64,000 nt of DNA from Korobacter sp963758505 (GCA_963758505.1 CAVWVJ010000003.1:62001-126000); one strand, 5' to 3'; positions 35,801 through 45,326 are shown, numbered from the stretch's first letter. Notes: generated from the sequence alone by a model not told the origin. Numbers and translations: made by a program.

Positions 35801-36760
35801 ATGATTCAGACGTTATTCGGCAGCCTGGAAGAAGAGAAGAAACCTAGTGTGCTTCAGCGCATGAAAGAGGCGGTCTCGCGTACCCGCGAGAGCCTCACCG
35901 AGCGCATTGAGGATGTTGTTTCGTTTCGCAAGGAGATCGATCGCGAAACCCTCGACGACCTGGAAGCGACTCTCATCGGCGCCGATCTCGGAGCCAACAC
36001 CACCCACGAGATCCTCGAAGCCGTACGCGAAAAAGTTGATCGCAAGCAGATCAACAACGTGGACGAACTGAAGCGCGTGCTGAAGGAAGAGATCCTCGCC
36101 GTCCTGAACGACGCCACCGCGAAACATCCGGTGATTTCAGTCGATGGTGAGCCGGAGGTGATTCTCATCGTGGGTGTCAACGGTACCGGGAAGACCACGA
36201 CCATCGGAAAGCTGTCGAACCTGCTGCGCGGGCAGGGGAAAAGTGTCCTGCTCTGCGCTGCCGATACATTCCGCGCCGCCGCCATCGATCAGCTCGAGGT
36301 CTGGGGGGACCGCACCGGCACCGAGGTGATCAAGACCAAGCCGGGCGGCGATCCTGCTGCCGTTCTCTATGACGCCCTGCAAGCCGCGAAAGCGCGCAAC
36401 GTCGATTACGTGATCATCGATACCGCCGGCCGCCTGCACACGAAACAAAATCTTATGGCCGAGTTGGAGAAGATGAAGCGCACGGCACAGCGTTTCATCC
36501 CCAGCGCGCCCCACGAGGTCCTGCTCGTCATGGACGCGACCACCGGCCAGAACGGTTTACAACAGGCGAAACTGTTTACCGAATCCGCAGGGGTGACCGG
36601 CATCGTGCTCACCAAACTCGACGGCACCGCCAAGGGCGGGGTGGTCGTCGCCATCTCGCGCGAACTCGGGCTTCCCGTGCGCTACGTCGGCGTGGGCGAA
36701 AAGGCAGGCGACATTCTCCCCTTCAACGCACAGGATTTCGTGGAGTCTCTCTTTGCCTGA
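35801..36760 (+). CDS. ftsY: Signal recognition particle receptor FtsY
   Basis: FtsY docks ribosome-SRP complexes at the inner membrane for co-translational insertion. The protein shows the N domain (residues about 20-100, RMKEAVSRTRESLTERIEDVV) and the NG GTPase domain with G1 GVNGTGKTTTIGKLS, DTFRAAAIDQLEVW, G3 IDTAGRLHTKQNLM, G4 LTKLDGTAKGG and the closing GVGEKAGDILPFNAQDFV. At 319 residues it lacks the long acidic A domain of E. coli FtsY, which is common outside the gammaproteobacteria. It overlaps ribD by eight bases, an unusual operon partner. Confidence 0.97.
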   Translation: MIQTLFGSLEEEKKPSVLQRMKEAVSRTRESLTERIEDVVSFRKEIDRETLDDLEATLIGADLGANTTHEILEAVREKVDRKQINNVDELKRVLKEEILAVLNDATAKHPVISVDGEPEVILIVGVNGTGKTTTIGKLSNLLRGQGKSVLLCAADTFRAAAIDQLEVWGDRTGTEVIKTKPGGDPAAVLYDALQAAKARNVDYVIIDTAGRLHTKQNLMAELEKMKRTAQRFIPSAPHEVLLVMDATTGQNGLQQAKLFTESAGVTGIVLTKLDGTAKGGVVVAISRELGLPVRYVGVGEKAGDILPFNAQDFVESLFA

Positions 36761-37949
36761 TCGCGCGTTGGTTCCCATCCACGCCAGCCCCGATGAGCGT
36801 TTCATGGCGCGAGCCCTGGAGTTGGCGAGCAAGGGCATCGCACTCGCCGCTCCGAATCCGCGCGTCGGAGCGGTCCTCGTCTCCGAGGATGGCGAGGTGG
36901 TAGGCGAGGGCTTCCATACCTACGACGGCGTGAAGCATGCGGAGGTGCTCGCGATCGAACAGGCGGGAGAGGCCGCCCGCGGCGCCACTCTCTATCTGAA
37001 CCTGGAACCCTGTTCGCACCAGGGACGCACCGGGCCATGCGCCGATGCGGTGATTGCGGCGGGTATTCGCAAGGTGGTCTGCGCGATGCGCGATCCTAAT
37101 CCTCTCGTCAGCGGCCAGGGCTTCGAAAAGCTGCGCAACGCCGGAATCGAAGTCTTCGAAGGCGTGCTGGCCCAGGAGGCCGGCAAACTCAATGAAGGCT
37201 TCGCCAAGCGGATTCGCACCGGCTTGCCGCTCGTCACCCTAAAAGCGGCCATGACCCTCGACGGGAAGATCGCGCCTCCACCGCCAGAGGTCACCGATAT
37301 CGGACTTTCGCAGCCCGGATGGATCACGAGTGAAATCGCTCGTGCCCATGTACAGGAACTGCGGCACGCGGCGGACGCCATTCTGATCGGTGTCGGCACC
37401 GTGGTGAGCGACAACCCGCTGCTCACCGACCGCACCGGCCTGCCACGGCGGCGTCCCTTGCTGCGCGTCGTGCTCGATTCACAATTGCGCCTGCCCCTGG
37501 ATTCACGTCTCGTAAAGACCGCGCATCACGATGTGCTGGTCTTCTGTTCTTTCGCCGAAGAGCGGAAGCGTGCCGCTCTCGAAGAGCGCGGCATCCAGGT
37601 CGAACAGGTTCCCCTGGCGAAAAACGAGCCAGGGAGCGTCGCCTCGGTCGCCGGCGGACGCCCCGATCTGCGCGCTGTCGTGGAGCGCATCGGGGCACGC
37701 GAGTTGAACAGCCTGATTATCGAGGGCGGCGCTGCCGTGAATTGGGCCGCGCTCGCAGCCGGCATCGTCGACAAGGTTTTTCTCTACTATGCCCCCAAGA
37801 TTCTTGGCGGAGGGGGTTCGATTCCCTTCGCCCTCGGGGCGGGCTACACCAAGATGGACGACGCTGCTTACCTGAAGAATCTCGAGCTGCATCGCTTCGG
37901 CGAAGATTTCGCCGTCGAAGGTTACCTGCGCGACCCGTATAACGACTGA
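36753..37949 (+). CDS. ribD: Bifunctional riboflavin deaminase/reductase RibD
   Basis: RibD carries out the second and third steps of the pyrimidine branch of riboflavin synthesis. The N-terminal deaminase domain has the zinc motif HAEVLAIEQAG and PCSHQGRTGPCADAVIAAG. The C-terminal reductase domain (from about 160) has LKAAMTLDGKIA, TSEIARAHVQELRHAADAILIGVGTV and LIIEGGAAVNWAAL. The start TTG 36753 lies inside the last codons of ftsY, with GGAG seven bases upstream. A more internal TTG (36768) is possible. ribE, for the last step, is 16.5 kb away. Confidence 0.95.
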   Translation: MPDRALVPIHASPDERFMARALELASKGIALAAPNPRVGAVLVSEDGEVVGEGFHTYDGVKHAEVLAIEQAGEAARGATLYLNLEPCSHQGRTGPCADAVIAAGIRKVVCAMRDPNPLVSGQGFEKLRNAGIEVFEGVLAQEAGKLNEGFAKRIRTGLPLVTLKAAMTLDGKIAPPPPEVTDIGLSQPGWITSEIARAHVQELRHAADAILIGVGTVVSDNPLLTDRTGLPRRRPLLRVVLDSQLRLPLDSRLVKTAHHDVLVFCSFAEERKRAALEERGIQVEQVPLAKNEPGSVASVAGGRPDLRAVVERIGARELNSLIIEGGAAVNWAALAAGIVDKVFLYYAPKILGGGGSIPFALGAGYTKMDDAAYLKNLELHRFGEDFAVEGYLRDPYND

Positions 37950-37952
37950 AGC

Positions 37953-38447
37953 TTAAAGAGACGCACCCTCGATCCAGCGGCTCAACAGCTCGCAGATCCG
38001 TTCCTTGTGCGCATCCGTGTCGTGGGTCAGCCACGCCAGGTCGTGGGCTTCCGCCAACTGCGGCCAGTCGCTGACCCGGTCCGCAATCACTTCGTCGTTT
38101 GAGGAGTAGATCGCAAGGCGATGCGCCGGTTTCGATTCGAGGCAGACGCCGTCCGCCCAGGTCGGGGAACTCACGCAAGCCACCCGCAAATCGGTCCGCG
38201 ACTCTTCCTGGAGCTTTGCGGCGACCAGTCCCCCGAGGCTGATGCCGATCACTCGCGCTTCGCGCGGCAAGTTGAATTCGCGAAGATACTCCACCGAAGT
38301 CTCCGCCAGGACATGCGGATCGTGATGCGGCAGCAGCAACCGGTGATAGATGAATTCCGGGTGAGCTTCGCGCAGCAACGGTTCTAACTTTGAAACGCTG
38401 CCCTGCGGCGATCCGCCCTTGCCGTGCAACAGGTAGATTTGTCCCAT
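37953..38447 (-). CDS. Small alpha/beta-hydrolase-fold protein
   Basis: The 164-residue protein has the alpha/beta hydrolase core in compact form: an oxyanion strand IYLLHGKGGSP, the nucleophile elbow GISLGGLVAA with Ser in the centre, an acid candidate in IYSSNDEVI, and a histidine in THDTDAHKERI. It resembles the short YqiA/RBBP9-like esterases. It converges on ribD with only three bases between the stops. Substrate unknown. Confidence 0.75.
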   Translation of the reverse strand: MGQIYLLHGKGGSPQGSVSKLEPLLREAHPEFIYHRLLLPHHDPHVLAETSVEYLREFNLPREARVIGISLGGLVAAKLQEESRTDLRVACVSSPTWADGVCLESKPAHRLAIYSSNDEVIADRVSDWPQLAEAHDLAWLTHDTDAHKERICELLSRWIEGASL

Positions 38448-38457
38448 GGGGTTAGAA

Positions 38458-38478
38458 GGCCCGGAATCGCTCCGGGCC
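38458..38478 (-). terminator. Hairpin downstream of the 38.5-kb gene
   Basis: GGCCCGGA and TCCGGGCC form a perfect eight-base-pair stem with loop GCGAT (leftward reading), ten bases after the stop of the upstream minus-strand gene. Only TTCT follows, so termination may be weak. Confidence 0.45.
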
Positions 38479-38487
38479 GTGTCTGGG

Positions 38488-38946
38488 CTACTTGTGTGCC
38501 GCTTGCGCGCGTCGCGCCGCCATTTTCTTCTGCCGTTGGATCATCGCCGCCAAACGTTCCTGCGCCTCTGAAGTGTGATTGATCACCGCTTCCGACTTCG
38601 CAAGAAACGCCGGTTGCTCCATCTTCTCCCGGATTTCAGCAAGGAATGGCGCGAATTTCGCGAAGATGAAGAACAATTCGCCGGCATTATCCAGGAATAT
38701 GCCTTCATGCAGCGCGCCACGGAGCACCAGCGAAGAGGCCATCTCCCAGAACGAGGTGACCTGGCGAATGTAGGCATTCTCCGGCGTGCCCCACCCCTCG
38801 AACACGTTCACCACATCGTCCGCAGATTGTGGCTGGAAGCTTGCCAGGAAGTTACGGGCCTGCCGCATTACGGACTCGCGGCGAAGATCGTACAGTTTCA
38901 AAATTAATTCGGCATCGTCATGCGTTGCTTTTCCAAAATCGGCCAT
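38488..38946 (-). CDS. Conserved-looking helical protein of unknown function
   Basis: I do not recognise a family. From ATG 38946, with GAGGGG six bases upstream, the 152-residue product is soluble and mostly helical: AELILKLYDLRRESVMRQARNFLASF, then ADDVVNVFEGWGTPENAYIRQVTSFWEMASSLV, and a basic C-terminal helix (QKKMAARRAQAAHK). Several aromatic positions (FWEMA, FFIFAKF) suggest a packed helical bundle. The longer frame from 39141 runs into topA. It lies just after topA, separated by a strong terminator. Confidence 0.75.
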   Translation of the reverse strand: MADFGKATHDDAELILKLYDLRRESVMRQARNFLASFQPQSADDVVNVFEGWGTPENAYIRQVTSFWEMASSLVLRGALHEGIFLDNAGELFFIFAKFAPFLAEIREKMEQPAFLAKSEAVINHTSEAQERLAAMIQRQKKMAARRAQAAHK

Positions 38947-38966
38947 ACTCACCCCTCGGATTAAGA

Positions 38967-38997
38967 TGGAAAAAGAAAGGCCGCCGGAATGGCGGCC
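38967..38997 (-). terminator. Intrinsic terminator after topA
   Basis: Leftward, GGCCGCC pairs with GGCGGCC across a five-base loop (38979-38997) and is followed by TTTCTTTTTC (38978-38968). It stands six bases after the topA stop. Confidence 0.85.
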
Positions 38998-39002
38998 TCG
39001 TC

Positions 39003-41546
39003 TTACGCTACGTCCGCGGGCTTCTCCGGCTCCGCGATCTTGACTGAATAGTCGCACTGCACAGCGTTTTCGGTCTCGGCGACTTTCTTCTTGCTGCGTC
39101 TCTTCGGCTCTTCTGCAGCTGCCGCCTTGTTGTTCGGACAACTCAGGAACTTTCCGGACTTCAGGTTCTTCTCAAGCAAGTACTCGCTCCCGCACTTCGG
39201 ACACTTCTCCGGAACCGGCTTATACGCCGAGGTGAAATCGCACTTCGGATAGCGCGAACATCCGTAAAAGAAGTTGCCGCGCCGCGCTTTCTTCTCGACG
39301 ATCTCGCCTTCTTTGCATTGCGGACACTTCACCCCGACAAAGTTTTGCTTGATCCACTTACACTCGGGATAGCCGCTGCAAGAGACAAATTCGCCAAAGC
39401 GTCCATGGCGCAGAACCAGCGGGCGCGTACATTCCGGACATTTCTCGTCGAGCGGGACGTCGGGAATTTTCTTTGCCTGGTCGAGCCGTCGCGTGGTCTT
39501 GCACTCCGGGTAGCCGGTGCAAGCCATGAACTGTCCAAACCGCCCACGCTTCAGTACCATCGGGCGCCCGCAGTTCTCGCAATACTCTTCCTGCTCCGTC
39601 TCCTGCACATCGGCCGTGTCGAGATCCGGCAGGTCGATCGGATTTTCCTTGGTGAAGGTGCAGCTGTTCGGATCTTTCTTATCGTACGAACTGCAGGCGA
39701 AGAACGAACCGTGTTTGCCCCACTTGATCACCAGCGGCGAACCGCACTTTTCGCACTTCTCGTCCGTCGGCTTCTCCATGCGCTTGATGTTTTCCATGTG
39801 CTTCTGCGCATAGTCGAGGTTCTGCTCGAACTTGTCGTAGAACTCGGTGAGAGTGTCCGTCCATTTTTTCTGGCCGTCTTCCACCTCGTCGAGTTCTTCT
39901 TCCATGCGCGCTGTAAAGCGCGTATCGAAGATCTCCTTGAAGTTCTCGACCAGCAAATCGGTGACGACCATGCCGATCTCGGTGGGGAAGAACTTTCCTC
40001 CACGGCCCGGTGTCTTCTGCACGTAACCACGGTCCTGGATCGTGCTCAGGATCGCCGCATACGTCGACGGACGCCCGATTCCCTGCTCCTCCAGCTCCTT
40101 CACCAGCGACGCCTCGTTGTAGCGTGGCGGCGGTTCCGTGAAGTGCTGCTCCGGCTTGATTTCCTTCAGTGTGAGCTTCTGGCCCTCTGTGAGCGGCGGC
40201 AGCTTGTGCTTCAGACTGTCGTCTTCCTCGTCCTTCGCTTCCTTCGACTCTTCGTAAACCTTGAGGAAGCCTTCGAACTTCAATACCGATCCGGTCACGC
40301 GGAAGTTGTAGGTCCGGTCCGACTTGGCATCGATATCGACGGTGGTCTGGTCGAACACCGCCGGCGCCATCTGCGAAGCTACGAAACGCTGCCAGATGAG
40401 CTTGTACACCTTCAGTTCGTCGTCTTTCAGGTACTTCTTCAACTCGTCAGGAGTTCGTGCCACCGACGACGGACGAATTGCTTCGTGTGCCCCCTGTGCA
40501 TCCTTCTTCTGCTTGAATTGGTTCGGTGATTCCGGCAGAAACTCCTTGCCGTAGGTGTTGCCCACGTGTTCGCGCACTTCCGTCAACGCCTCATTCGAAA
40601 CGCGGGTGGAATCGGTACGCATATAAGTAATGAGACCGACGGTGCCTTCGTCGCCCAGTTCCACGCCTTCATAGAGGTGCTGCGCGATCATCATCGCGCG
40701 CTTCACGCTCATCCCGAGCTTACGCGAGGCATCCTGTTGGAACTTGCTGGTCGTGAACGGCGCTACCGCATTGCGCCGCCGCTCGCGATTCTCCACCGAG
40801 CGAACGAGCCAATCGGCCGCGTTCAGGGCATCGACGATCTTCTTCGATTCCTCTTCGTTCGTAACTTCGGTTTTCTCGCCATTGATCCCGGTAAAGCGGG
40901 CATCGAAATCGGGCGGCTTCTGCCCATGCAAGTGGGCATCGATGGTCCAGTATTCCTTCGAGACGAAGGCCTTGATCTCGCGCTCGCGCTCCACGATGAG
41001 GCGCAAAGCGACCGTCTGCACACGCCCGGCGGAAAGACCGCGGCGGACCTTGTCCCACAACAGCGGCGATACCTGGAAACCGACCAGGCGATCGAGAATA
41101 CGGCGCGTCTGCTGCGCATCCACCAGGTTGCGGTCGATGCCACGGGGATGCTGGAAGGCGTCCTGGACAGCCTTCTTCGTGATCTCATTGAACGTGACCC
41201 GATAAAACGGCTGCGAACCAGTCTTCTTCTTTTTTCTGCCGTCGCCATCCCCGAGTTCTTCCGCAAGATGCGCGGCGATCGCTTCGCCTTCGCGGTCCGG
41301 GTCAGGTGCCAGGTAGATCGCATCGGCGTCCTTCGCCAGCTTCTTGAGCCTGGCGACGACCTTCTCTTTCCCGGGGATAACGACATACTCGGTCTCGAAC
41401 TGATTCTCGACATCGACACCCAGACCTTTTTTCGGCAGGTCCTTGATGTGACCGAGCGAAGCTTCGACCTCGTAGCCCTTTCCTAGATATTTCTGGATCG
41501 TCTTTGCCTTGGCCGGCGACTCGACGATTACCAATCCCTTAGACAA
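39003..41546 (-). CDS. topA: DNA topoisomerase I
   Basis: This type IA topoisomerase relaxes negative supercoils. The TOPRIM domain gives VIVESPAKAKTIQKYLG and APDPDREGEAIAAHLAEEL, and the active-site tyrosine is in LITYMRTDSTRVS. The C-terminal 250 residues hold five zinc-ribbon repeats (CEKCGSPLV, CENCGRPMV, CPECTRPLV, CPQCKEGEI, CPKCGSEYL). The last has lost its final Cys pair and runs into a Lys-rich tail. I start at TTG 41546 (MSKGLVIVES), with GAGG five bases upstream. The longest frame begins seven codons earlier at another TTG. A terminator follows. Confidence 0.96.
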   Translation of the reverse strand: MSKGLVIVESPAKAKTIQKYLGKGYEVEASLGHIKDLPKKGLGVDVENQFETEYVVIPGKEKVVARLKKLAKDADAIYLAPDPDREGEAIAAHLAEELGDGDGRKKKKTGSQPFYRVTFNEITKKAVQDAFQHPRGIDRNLVDAQQTRRILDRLVGFQVSPLLWDKVRRGLSAGRVQTVALRLIVEREREIKAFVSKEYWTIDAHLHGQKPPDFDARFTGINGEKTEVTNEEESKKIVDALNAADWLVRSVENRERRRNAVAPFTTSKFQQDASRKLGMSVKRAMMIAQHLYEGVELGDEGTVGLITYMRTDSTRVSNEALTEVREHVGNTYGKEFLPESPNQFKQKKDAQGAHEAIRPSSVARTPDELKKYLKDDELKVYKLIWQRFVASQMAPAVFDQTTVDIDAKSDRTYNFRVTGSVLKFEGFLKVYEESKEAKDEEDDSLKHKLPPLTEGQKLTLKEIKPEQHFTEPPPRYNEASLVKELEEQGIGRPSTYAAILSTIQDRGYVQKTPGRGGKFFPTEIGMVVTDLLVENFKEIFDTRFTARMEEELDEVEDGQKKWTDTLTEFYDKFEQNLDYAQKHMENIKRMEKPTDEKCEKCGSPLVIKWGKHGSFFACSSYDKKDPNSCTFTKENPIDLPDLDTADVQETEQEEYCENCGRPMVLKRGRFGQFMACTGYPECKTTRRLDQAKKIPDVPLDEKCPECTRPLVLRHGRFGEFVSCSGYPECKWIKQNFVGVKCPQCKEGEIVEKKARRGNFFYGCSRYPKCDFTSAYKPVPEKCPKCGSEYLLEKNLKSGKFLSCPNNKAAAAEEPKRRSKKKVAETENAVQCDYSVKIAEPEKPADVA

Positions 41547-41651
41547 TTCTTCCTCTTTCCAACCCAATTCCTACAGATGCTGCCGGGAGGAATAAGACGC
41601 TATGACACTTTCCATGAAGCTAGCACGGATTTTGTCGGAGCAGCAAAACTG

Positions 41652-42815
41652 TCACATCGTCCGAACGTAATACTTCCCGGGCATCTGCCTGATTTTGCTC
41701 GTCATTTCGAGTTCGAACAAGGCCGAAAAAATCTCCGCCGAGGAAAGCTTTCCATCAAGCTTCTCGATCAACTCGTCGATATGCATCGACTCATCGGCAC
41801 GCAGAAGTGCGTAGACCTTTCGTTCCTGCTCTGGCATCGATTGCTGGTCGAATAGAGATGCAGCCACCGCCTGATCGGTCGCAAGAGCCTCTCTGGGGGG
41901 ACCTACCTGCAAGCGCACATCGGTGGGCAATTCCTCCCATACATCCTCCCACGTCGCTACCAGCTTCGCGCCTTGTTTGATCAGCGTATTCGGTCCCCAG
42001 GCCAGCTTGTTGGTCACGTTGCCGGGGACTGCATAGACCTCACGGCATTGTTCGAGCGCACACCGTGCCGTGATGCGAGTCCCGCTGTACTCTCCTGCCT
42101 CCACCACCAGCACGCCCACGGAGAGCCCGCTGATGATGCGATTCCGAATGGGAAAATTCTGCGGGGCCGGAAATGTGCCGGTCGGGAATTCGCTGATCAG
42201 GGCGCCGCCGCACTCCAGGATCTGCTCCGCCAGTTTTTTGTTGGCCCGGGGATAGATCTCATCCACCCCCGTTCCGAAAACGGCAACCGTCTTTCCCCGG
42301 GCATTGACAGCCCCGCGGTGTGCTGCGGTGTCCACGCCGCGTGCCAGCCCACTAAATAAGATGAGCCCGCGGGCAGCGAGGTCGCAGGAGAGACGCTCGG
42401 CCATGCCCAATCCATAAGGGGTGGGGTGGCGCGTGCCGACAACGGCAACTCCGGGCTTGCCCAGGATCGCGGCGTCTCCCCGCACCCGCAGCGCAAGCGG
42501 CGGATCGTAGATCTCCATCAGTCTTTGCGGATAGTCCGGATCGCCGATCGCCACGATCCTCGCACCTGCCTCCGCGGTCTTTGCCAGTTCATCTTCGGCG
42601 AGTTTGTAGGACTTTCCCAGCGCCACCGATTGTGCCGCGACCGCCGGCAGTCCCGCTGCTTCCAACTCCGTCAGCGAAGCCCGGAACACGCGTTCGATGT
42701 CGCCGAAGTGTTCCACCAGCCTGCGGCCGCGCGTGGGTCCGAGTTGCGGCGTCAGCGAAAGCGCCACCCATTGCCGTTGGCGCTCCCCCGCGCTCTTTGT
42801 CTCCAGTACCGTCAT
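41652..42815 (-). CDS. dprA: DNA-processing protein DprA/Smf
   Basis: DprA binds incoming single-stranded DNA and loads RecA during natural transformation. The protein has an N-terminal helix-hairpin region (LTPQLGPTRGRRLVEHFGDI) and the extended Rossmann fold (VAVVGTRHPTPYGLGMAERL, LFSGLARGVDTAAHRGAV, FGTGVDEIYPRANKKL, FPIRNRIISGLS, GTRITARCALEQCREVYAVPG). A C-terminal winged helix of about 65 residues follows. I use ATG 42815; TTG 42821 lies two codons upstream. It diverges from mqnA. Its presence fits a competence or type IV pilus lifestyle together with pilA at 7 kb. Confidence 0.95.
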   Translation of the reverse strand: MTVLETKSAGERQRQWVALSLTPQLGPTRGRRLVEHFGDIERVFRASLTELEAAGLPAVAAQSVALGKSYKLAEDELAKTAEAGARIVAIGDPDYPQRLMEIYDPPLALRVRGDAAILGKPGVAVVGTRHPTPYGLGMAERLSCDLAARGLILFSGLARGVDTAAHRGAVNARGKTVAVFGTGVDEIYPRANKKLAEQILECGGALISEFPTGTFPAPQNFPIRNRIISGLSVGVLVVEAGEYSGTRITARCALEQCREVYAVPGNVTNKLAWGPNTLIKQGAKLVATWEDVWEELPTDVRLQVGPPREALATDQAVAASLFDQQSMPEQERKVYALLRADESMHIDELIEKLDGKLSSAEIFSALFELEMTSKIRQMPGKYYVRTM

Positions 42816-42863
42816 GTTCAAGGGTTCCGTATTTGCTAGAATCGTCCGTTTGCCTGAAGGCTT

Positions 42864-43709
42864 ATGTCTCCACTGAGAGTTTCCGCAATTTCCTTCCTGA
42901 ATACAGCACCGCTAATGTGGGACTTCGCCCACAATGCCGTCGGATCCGATTTTGACGTCCACTACACCATTCCCTCGCGTTGCGCCGAAGAGCTACGAGA
43001 AGGCACAGCCGACATCGGCATCATCCCGGTATTCACCTACGCCCTCATTCCCAACCTGGTCATCATCCCGGATATCGCCATCGCCACCAAGGGCGTCGTG
43101 CGATCGATCCTGCTCATCAGCAAGGTGCCGGTAGAACAGATCCGGAGCGTGGCGCTCGATACCTCGTCTCGGACGAGCGTCGCGTTAACCAAGGTGCTGT
43201 TCGCGAAGTTCTGGGGCGGCGAGAGAACCTACGTTTCCAGGGACCCGGATCTCGATCAAATGCTGGCGGAATGCGATGCCGCCCTGGTCATCGGCGATCC
43301 CGCTTTGCGCGCTAAGACTGCCGGTTACCACGTCTACGATCTCGCCACCGAGTGGAAGAGGTTCACCGGGAAGTCGTTTGTTTTCGCGGTTTGGGCGATC
43401 CGTATGGCTGCCCTGGATGACAGCGCTCCGGCGGTTGATATCGTCGAGATCTTCCAGCGCTCCCGCGACCACGGGCTGGAATCAGCGCACATTGAGGAGT
43501 TGGCGCGCGAGTGGGCACCTAAAATTGGAATATCGGAATCAGAAGTGCGCGCTTATTTGACTGAGAATATCCATTACCACCTGGATTCCGAGAATCTCGA
43601 AGGCTTGGCGCTCTTCTTTCAGTACGCTGCCGAGCTGAAGCTGATCGATCGCGTGCCCGAGCTTCGCTTTCTGGTCGCACGTACCTGCCTGGCCAAGCCT
43701 TCTAAGTGA
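42864..43709 (+). CDS. mqnA: Chorismate dehydratase MqnA (futalosine pathway)
   Basis: MqnA converts chorismate to 3-enolpyruvylbenzoate, the first step of the alternative menaquinone pathway. The 281-residue protein has the periplasmic-binding-like fold of the family: RVSAISFLNTAPLMWDF at the start, ELREGTADIGIIPVFTYAL, the DTSSRTSVALTKVL loop that binds the substrate carboxylates, and ALVIGDPALRAK. It diverges from dprA with 48 bases between them and is the only futalosine gene here besides mqnC at 53 kb. Confidence 0.93.
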   Translation: MSPLRVSAISFLNTAPLMWDFAHNAVGSDFDVHYTIPSRCAEELREGTADIGIIPVFTYALIPNLVIIPDIAIATKGVVRSILLISKVPVEQIRSVALDTSSRTSVALTKVLFAKFWGGERTYVSRDPDLDQMLAECDAALVIGDPALRAKTAGYHVYDLATEWKRFTGKSFVFAVWAIRMAALDDSAPAVDIVEIFQRSRDHGLESAHIEELAREWAPKIGISESEVRAYLTENIHYHLDSENLEGLALFFQYAAELKLIDRVPELRFLVARTCLAKPSK

Positions 43710-43782
43710 CAGAAACACAGTAAATTCGTGCAAATGCCCATCCGAGCTGACGAATTTCTGCCTCTAAGTGAATAGCCGAATC

Positions 43783-44421
43783 ATGATTATCCTCTACAGC
43801 TCGCATGCCTTGATGCACTGGTTGCACCGCCTTGGCGGCCCGGGCCTGCTGCTGCTCGCCCAAGTCGACAACTCACCCATCCCCGTGCCCGGCAGCATGG
43901 ATGTGCTGCTGATTATTCTCTGCACCTCGAGAAAAGAGCTCTGGCTGTATTACGCAGCCATGGCCCTGGCCGGAGCCATGGTCGCGGGCTATATCACCTA
44001 CCGCTTGAGCATGAAGGGCGGAAAAGAGACCTTTGAAAAGAGGATCGGCAAGGAGCGAGCTCAAAAGGTCTATTCCATCTTCGAAAGGTATGGATTTCTA
44101 TCGGTTTCTCTCGGTGCGATGGCGCCGCCGCCGGTACCGATGTCGGCGTTCCTCATGGCTGCCGGCGCCATGCAGTATCCGCTCAAGAAATTTTTGGCCG
44201 CATTATTCGTCGGGCGCGCGATCCGCTACACCTTGGTCGCTTATCTCGCGTCCCTCTACGGCCACGCGATCATCCACGCGATGTTCCGCTACTACAAGCC
44301 GTTCATGATCGCTTTAATCGTGTTGGCCATAGCCGGCGGACTGGCCGGGCTCTACTACTGGCGACGCCACAAGAAGCAAAGCGGAAAATCGAAGCCTCGC
44401 AGAGCATCGATCGCCGCCTGA
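43783..44421 (+). CDS. VTT/DedA-like membrane protein
   Basis: The 212-residue protein has four or five hydrophobic segments and a DedA/VTT-type core. Signs are the re-entrant helix region VDNSPIPVPGSMDVLLIILC, GYITYRLSMKGGKETFEKRIG and YGFLSVSLGAMAPPPVPMSAFLMAAGAMQYPLKKFLAALFVGRAIRY. Members move or scramble lipids such as undecaprenyl phosphate. This shorter type resembles YqaA-like proteins. The C-terminus is a basic tail (RRHKKQSGKSKPRR). I start at ATG 43783; GTG 43768 is in frame. The role is inferred from the fold. Confidence 0.82.
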   Translation: MIILYSSHALMHWLHRLGGPGLLLLAQVDNSPIPVPGSMDVLLIILCTSRKELWLYYAAMALAGAMVAGYITYRLSMKGGKETFEKRIGKERAQKVYSIFERYGFLSVSLGAMAPPPVPMSAFLMAAGAMQYPLKKFLAALFVGRAIRYTLVAYLASLYGHAIIHAMFRYYKPFMIALIVLAIAGGLAGLYYWRRHKKQSGKSKPRRASIAA

Positions 44422-44464
44422 GAATAGGCGGCCCGATCCGCCAAAGAGCTCGGCGTCGCCCCGT

Positions 44465-45271
44465 TTACTGCCGCGGCGCGTAGTATCCCTTGCGCGCTCT
44501 CACTTTATATTTCTTGTTATCCGCCATGACATCGATCGAACGATACCGCCCGTCTTTCCTGAAATCGGCGGGAACATAGGAAACCGCGTACTGGCTGCGC
44601 AGCTCGTCCTGGATCTCGGAGAAGGCGTTCGCGACATCGGCGATCTTGAAGGGGAAGAAGGCGCGTCCGCCGGTGGCATCGGCGAAGCGTTCCAGCACCT
44701 TGTCGCCGCGCAGCTTGATCCCGCTGGTGTTCGTCGAAATCGTGTAAATGATCACTTCCGCGCGCTGGGCCATTTCAACGGCCTCTTCGCGGGTTACGCG
44801 GCTCTGGTTATCTTCGCCGTCGCTGAGCAGGATGATCGCCTTCCGCGTCGCGGTTCCGGCGCTTTCCTTCAGCAGCTTGTCGCGGCAGGCGTAGTAGATC
44901 GCGTCATACATCGCCGTGCCGCCGCCCGGACGCAGCATGCGAACACCCTTGGCAAGCAGGTCGGTATCGTCGGTGAAATCCTGCGTCACTTCGGCGGTCG
45001 TATCGAAGCCGATCACGAATGCCTTATCGAACCGGGGCCGGATAATCTGGTTCAGAAATTCGATGGCCGACTCCTGCTCGAACTTGAAGCGGTCTCGCAC
45101 CGAGTTGCTGGCGTCGATCAGCAGGCCCACGCGCAAAGGCAGGTTGGTCTCCCGGCGGAAGGAGTTCACCTGCGCCACCGGCTTGCCGTCATCGATGAAC
45201 TTGAAGTCGCCTTGCTGCAAATCCTTCACGAAGTGGTTGCGCTTATCCGTGACCGTGAAGATCACGTTCAC
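44465..45271 (-). CDS. VWA-domain protein, main part (frameshifted gene)
   Basis: This frame encodes a von Willebrand factor A domain of the acidobacterial VWFA-related type. The metal-ion-dependent adhesion site is intact: LLIDASNSVRDRF (DxSxS), GGGTAMYDAI (Thr) and LLSDGEDNQ (Asp). It is preceded by a beta segment (VIFTVTDKRNHFVKDL, FKFIDDGKPV) and followed by a C-terminal beta region. The frame is open upstream past GTG 45271, with protein-like sequence back to DSNTPVDADIPTIKV. The signal peptide lies in another frame (45327-45563). Removing one G of the GGG at 45330-45332 would join them as a secreted protein of about 365 residues. Confidence 0.85.
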   Translation of the reverse strand: MNVIFTVTDKRNHFVKDLQQGDFKFIDDGKPVAQVNSFRRETNLPLRVGLLIDASNSVRDRFKFEQESAIEFLNQIIRPRFDKAFVIGFDTTAEVTQDFTDDTDLLAKGVRMLRPGGGTAMYDAIYYACRDKLLKESAGTATRKAIILLSDGEDNQSRVTREEAVEMAQRAEVIIYTISTNTSGIKLRGDKVLERFADATGGRAFFPFKIADVANAFSEIQDELRSQYAVSYVPADFRKDGRYRSIDVMADNKKYKVRARKGYYAPRQ

Positions 45272-45326
45272 TTCGTTGACGCCTACCTTGATGGTCGGAA
45301 TATCCGCGTCGACGGGTGTGTTGCTG

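Noticed and set aside
39318..40529. 403-codon plus-strand frame opposite topA
   Set aside because: Leucine/arginine shadow of the topoisomerase gene, no independent support.
44395..44424. GCCGCCT/AGGCGGC inverted repeat at the end of the VTT gene
   Set aside because: It overlaps the stop codon and has no T tract, so I do not call it a terminator.
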